From NCBI GenBank assembly GCA_021234155.1, contig JAJEKV010000015.1, positions 186,001 to 250,000 on the forward strand: a stretch of DNA of 64,000 bases. The letters are read 5' to 3'. Positions 62,702-64,000 of this stretch are shown piece after piece. Within the stretch, counting starts at the first letter, position 1; every line of letters begins with the position of its first letter. The position numbers and the translations under genes were made by a program. The stretch comes from Isoetes taiwanensis. Its lineage: Eukaryota; Streptophyta; Lycopodiopsida; Isoetales; Isoetaceae. The notes under the pieces were generated by a model. It was given only the letters and a program-made list of their open reading frames with translations, was not told the origin of the DNA and ran no database searches.

Positions 62702-64000
62702 ATGGGACGTATGAAAATAGTAAGGGATAATCCTATAAGATTCATATACATACACTTATTGTATGTTAATAGAATCTTGGAATTAGTGAACTTGAAAAAA
62801 CTGTTTGCTACATGTTGTAATCAAGTGCTAAATTTAGAGGACCCAACTATATTGGAGGAGATTGTATATGGCTGGAAATACCTACCTAGTGTGAAATCAT
62901 CATGGTATAAACCAAAGGATACATTCTGCAACTTCTCATGCTATGAGAGTTTGAATTGCAAATGTGCAAACATAACTTGGTTTAAGCCTTTCCTGGAAAA
63001 AGGAGAAGATGGACAGGAACATGTCATATCCCTCTCCATAAATATCTGCCTATACTCTAGGGAGAACATAAAATATGGATTGAATCATATCCCCTTAGAG
63101 AAACCTAATAAAGGCAATGTAATTATGGAAGTACTTGGAGCATGGGAGCAAACAATAGTATATTTGGAAAGAAAAGTGGGAAAAATATGCCCAGAAAAAC
63201 TTGAAAGGGCTAAGTCATTTATCAAAGGCAAAATCAAGCATTCAGTGCAAGAAGGAAGCTCGAATAAAAGAAAAAGAATTCGGATTCCTGAAAAATCGAT
63301 AACATATGATGCAATAGCTGAAAAAAGATGGTTACAACAACATTTATTTATATCTGGAGCAGATAAGGCAGATAACACACCGGTATTCATTTGCAAGAAT
63401 TACATGAGAAAGTTGGCCTTAAAAAGAGTTGGTAGCCCAGACTTTGACATATGTGTGGATGAAGATGGGTTCCCAAGATCACCACTAGCAATTAGAGATA
63501 AATGTCTACAAGACATGAAAAATATTGCTAGAAATTTAAAGGTTGAAAACTTGGGGCTACCATATTTAATGGGAACGTACAAAGCCCACAAGAAAAAATT
63601 TAGATGGTTGACAAATGCATCAGATTGTTTATTCTCTAATATGGCTCGCCTAATTACGGAAGTCATAAAATCATTTATACCAACACTCAATGAGATATGC
63701 TACCAATTGGACACCACAATAAGAAGATTTATGGGAATAAAAACTAGATCTTTGTGGTGGATTAATTCAACAATAGATCTATCGGTCAATCTACCAGAGA
63801 ACATACACCATACATGGGTAGCAGACATAGCAAGGTGCTATGAATCTATACCATTGTTTGGTGATGATGGGATCACAACTATATGTGAAAAGCTCTTCTC
63901 AAAAGTTTTTGAAATAAAGTATCCTCAAAGGTTAATTGGGTTTGGGGGATCTTCATGTAAATATACATGGAGAAATAGCATCCCGACAACCAAAAATAGC
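62702..64000 (+). CDS. Reverse transcriptase of the divergent lineage, 3' end beyond window
   Basis: Open from the ATG at 62702 to the edge (about 433 residues). The frame also runs back to a TTGCAG acceptor at 62674, so an upstream exon is possible. Visible blocks: Cys-rich segment near residue 75-90, YGLNHIP, ISGADKADNTPVFICK, LPYLMGTYKAHKKKFRW and motif A VADIARCYESIP (about 63820). Motif B and the YIDD site would lie beyond the edge. The order matches 16067-18226, at low identity. Confidence 0.75.
   Translation, partial: MGRMKIVRDNPIRFIYIHLLYVNRILELVNLKKLFATCCNQVLNLEDPTILEEIVYGWKYLPSVKSSWYKPKDTFCNFSCYESLNCKCANITWFKPFLEKGEDGQEHVISLSINICLYSRENIKYGLNHIPLEKPNKGNVIMEVLGAWEQTIVYLERKVGKICPEKLERAKSFIKGKIKHSVQEGSSNKRKRIRIPEKSITYDAIAEKRWLQQHLFISGADKADNTPVFICKNYMRKLALKRVGSPDFDICVDEDGFPRSPLAIRDKCLQDMKNIARNLKVENLGLPYLMGTYKAHKKKFRWLTNASDCLFSNMARLITEVIKSFIPTLNEICYQLDTTIRRFMGIKTRSLWWINSTIDLSVNLPENIHHTWVADIARCYESIPLFGDDGITTICEKLFSKVFEIKYPQRLIGFGGSSCKYTWRNSIPTTKNS

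Overview
The window reads as nuclear DNA of a land plant. It is AT-rich, genes are sparse, and plant-style GT-AG introns are visible. There is an exon pair for a plastid-targeted protein, a Helitron, a probable copia-type primer-binding site, and many long (TA)n microsatellites. I cannot name the species. The retroelements would fit a seedless plant, but that is inference.

The dominant content is one superfamily of retroelements in at least eight copies, on both strands. The full-length form (plus strand 11503-18375; minus strand 52266-59575) encodes three things. The first is a short spliced first ORF (ORF0) with a SAP-like or, in relatives, an AT-hook-like module. The second is ORF1, of unknown function, with a conserved Cys cluster and a W-[FY]-DH-x-x-W-x-x-MNN motif. 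The third is a reverse transcriptase (RT) of about 700 residues with a YIDD active site. The RT's overall plan (DKA block, YKAHK block, D-x-x-x-C-[FY]-E-N-I-P, G-I-P-M-G, YIDD) resembles Penelope-like elements. No GIY-YIG endonuclease is visible after the RT. A third, more divergent lineage starts at about 59.6 kb and runs off the right edge.

Layout: 1-342 is the 3' tail of one element. 351-808 is a short tailed segment. 838-3699 is a non-autonomous element. 3741-7999 is a unique segment with a cluster of perfect heat-shock elements. 8025-11419 is a deleted element (minus). 11503-18375 is a full element (plus). 18457-20998 is a 3'-truncated copy of it. 21122-30750 and 30845-37380 are two large segments sharing terminal sequences; the first carries a plant gene. 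37403-40709 and 40743-43877 are non-autonomous elements (minus). 43915-46871 is a 3'-truncated copy. 46941-52159 is a Helitron-like segment with a broken helicase and captured exons. 52266-59575 is a full element (minus). 59576-64000 is the divergent element (plus).

Almost every long (TA)n tract is a boundary between two of these units, often on both sides, which points to insertion into (TA)n. Between ORF0 exon 1 and exon 2 all members keep an RNA fold that buries the 3' splice site, and its stem changes sequence by compensating substitutions. Two copies end exactly at internal TATATA tracts, as expected if cDNA synthesis is primed by a (TA)n end annealing to UA tracts in the RNA.

One warning applies to every pseudogene call. 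Copies differ mostly at CAG/CTG trinucleotides, often replaced by CG or CGG, so some frameshifts may be consensus errors in methylated DNA.
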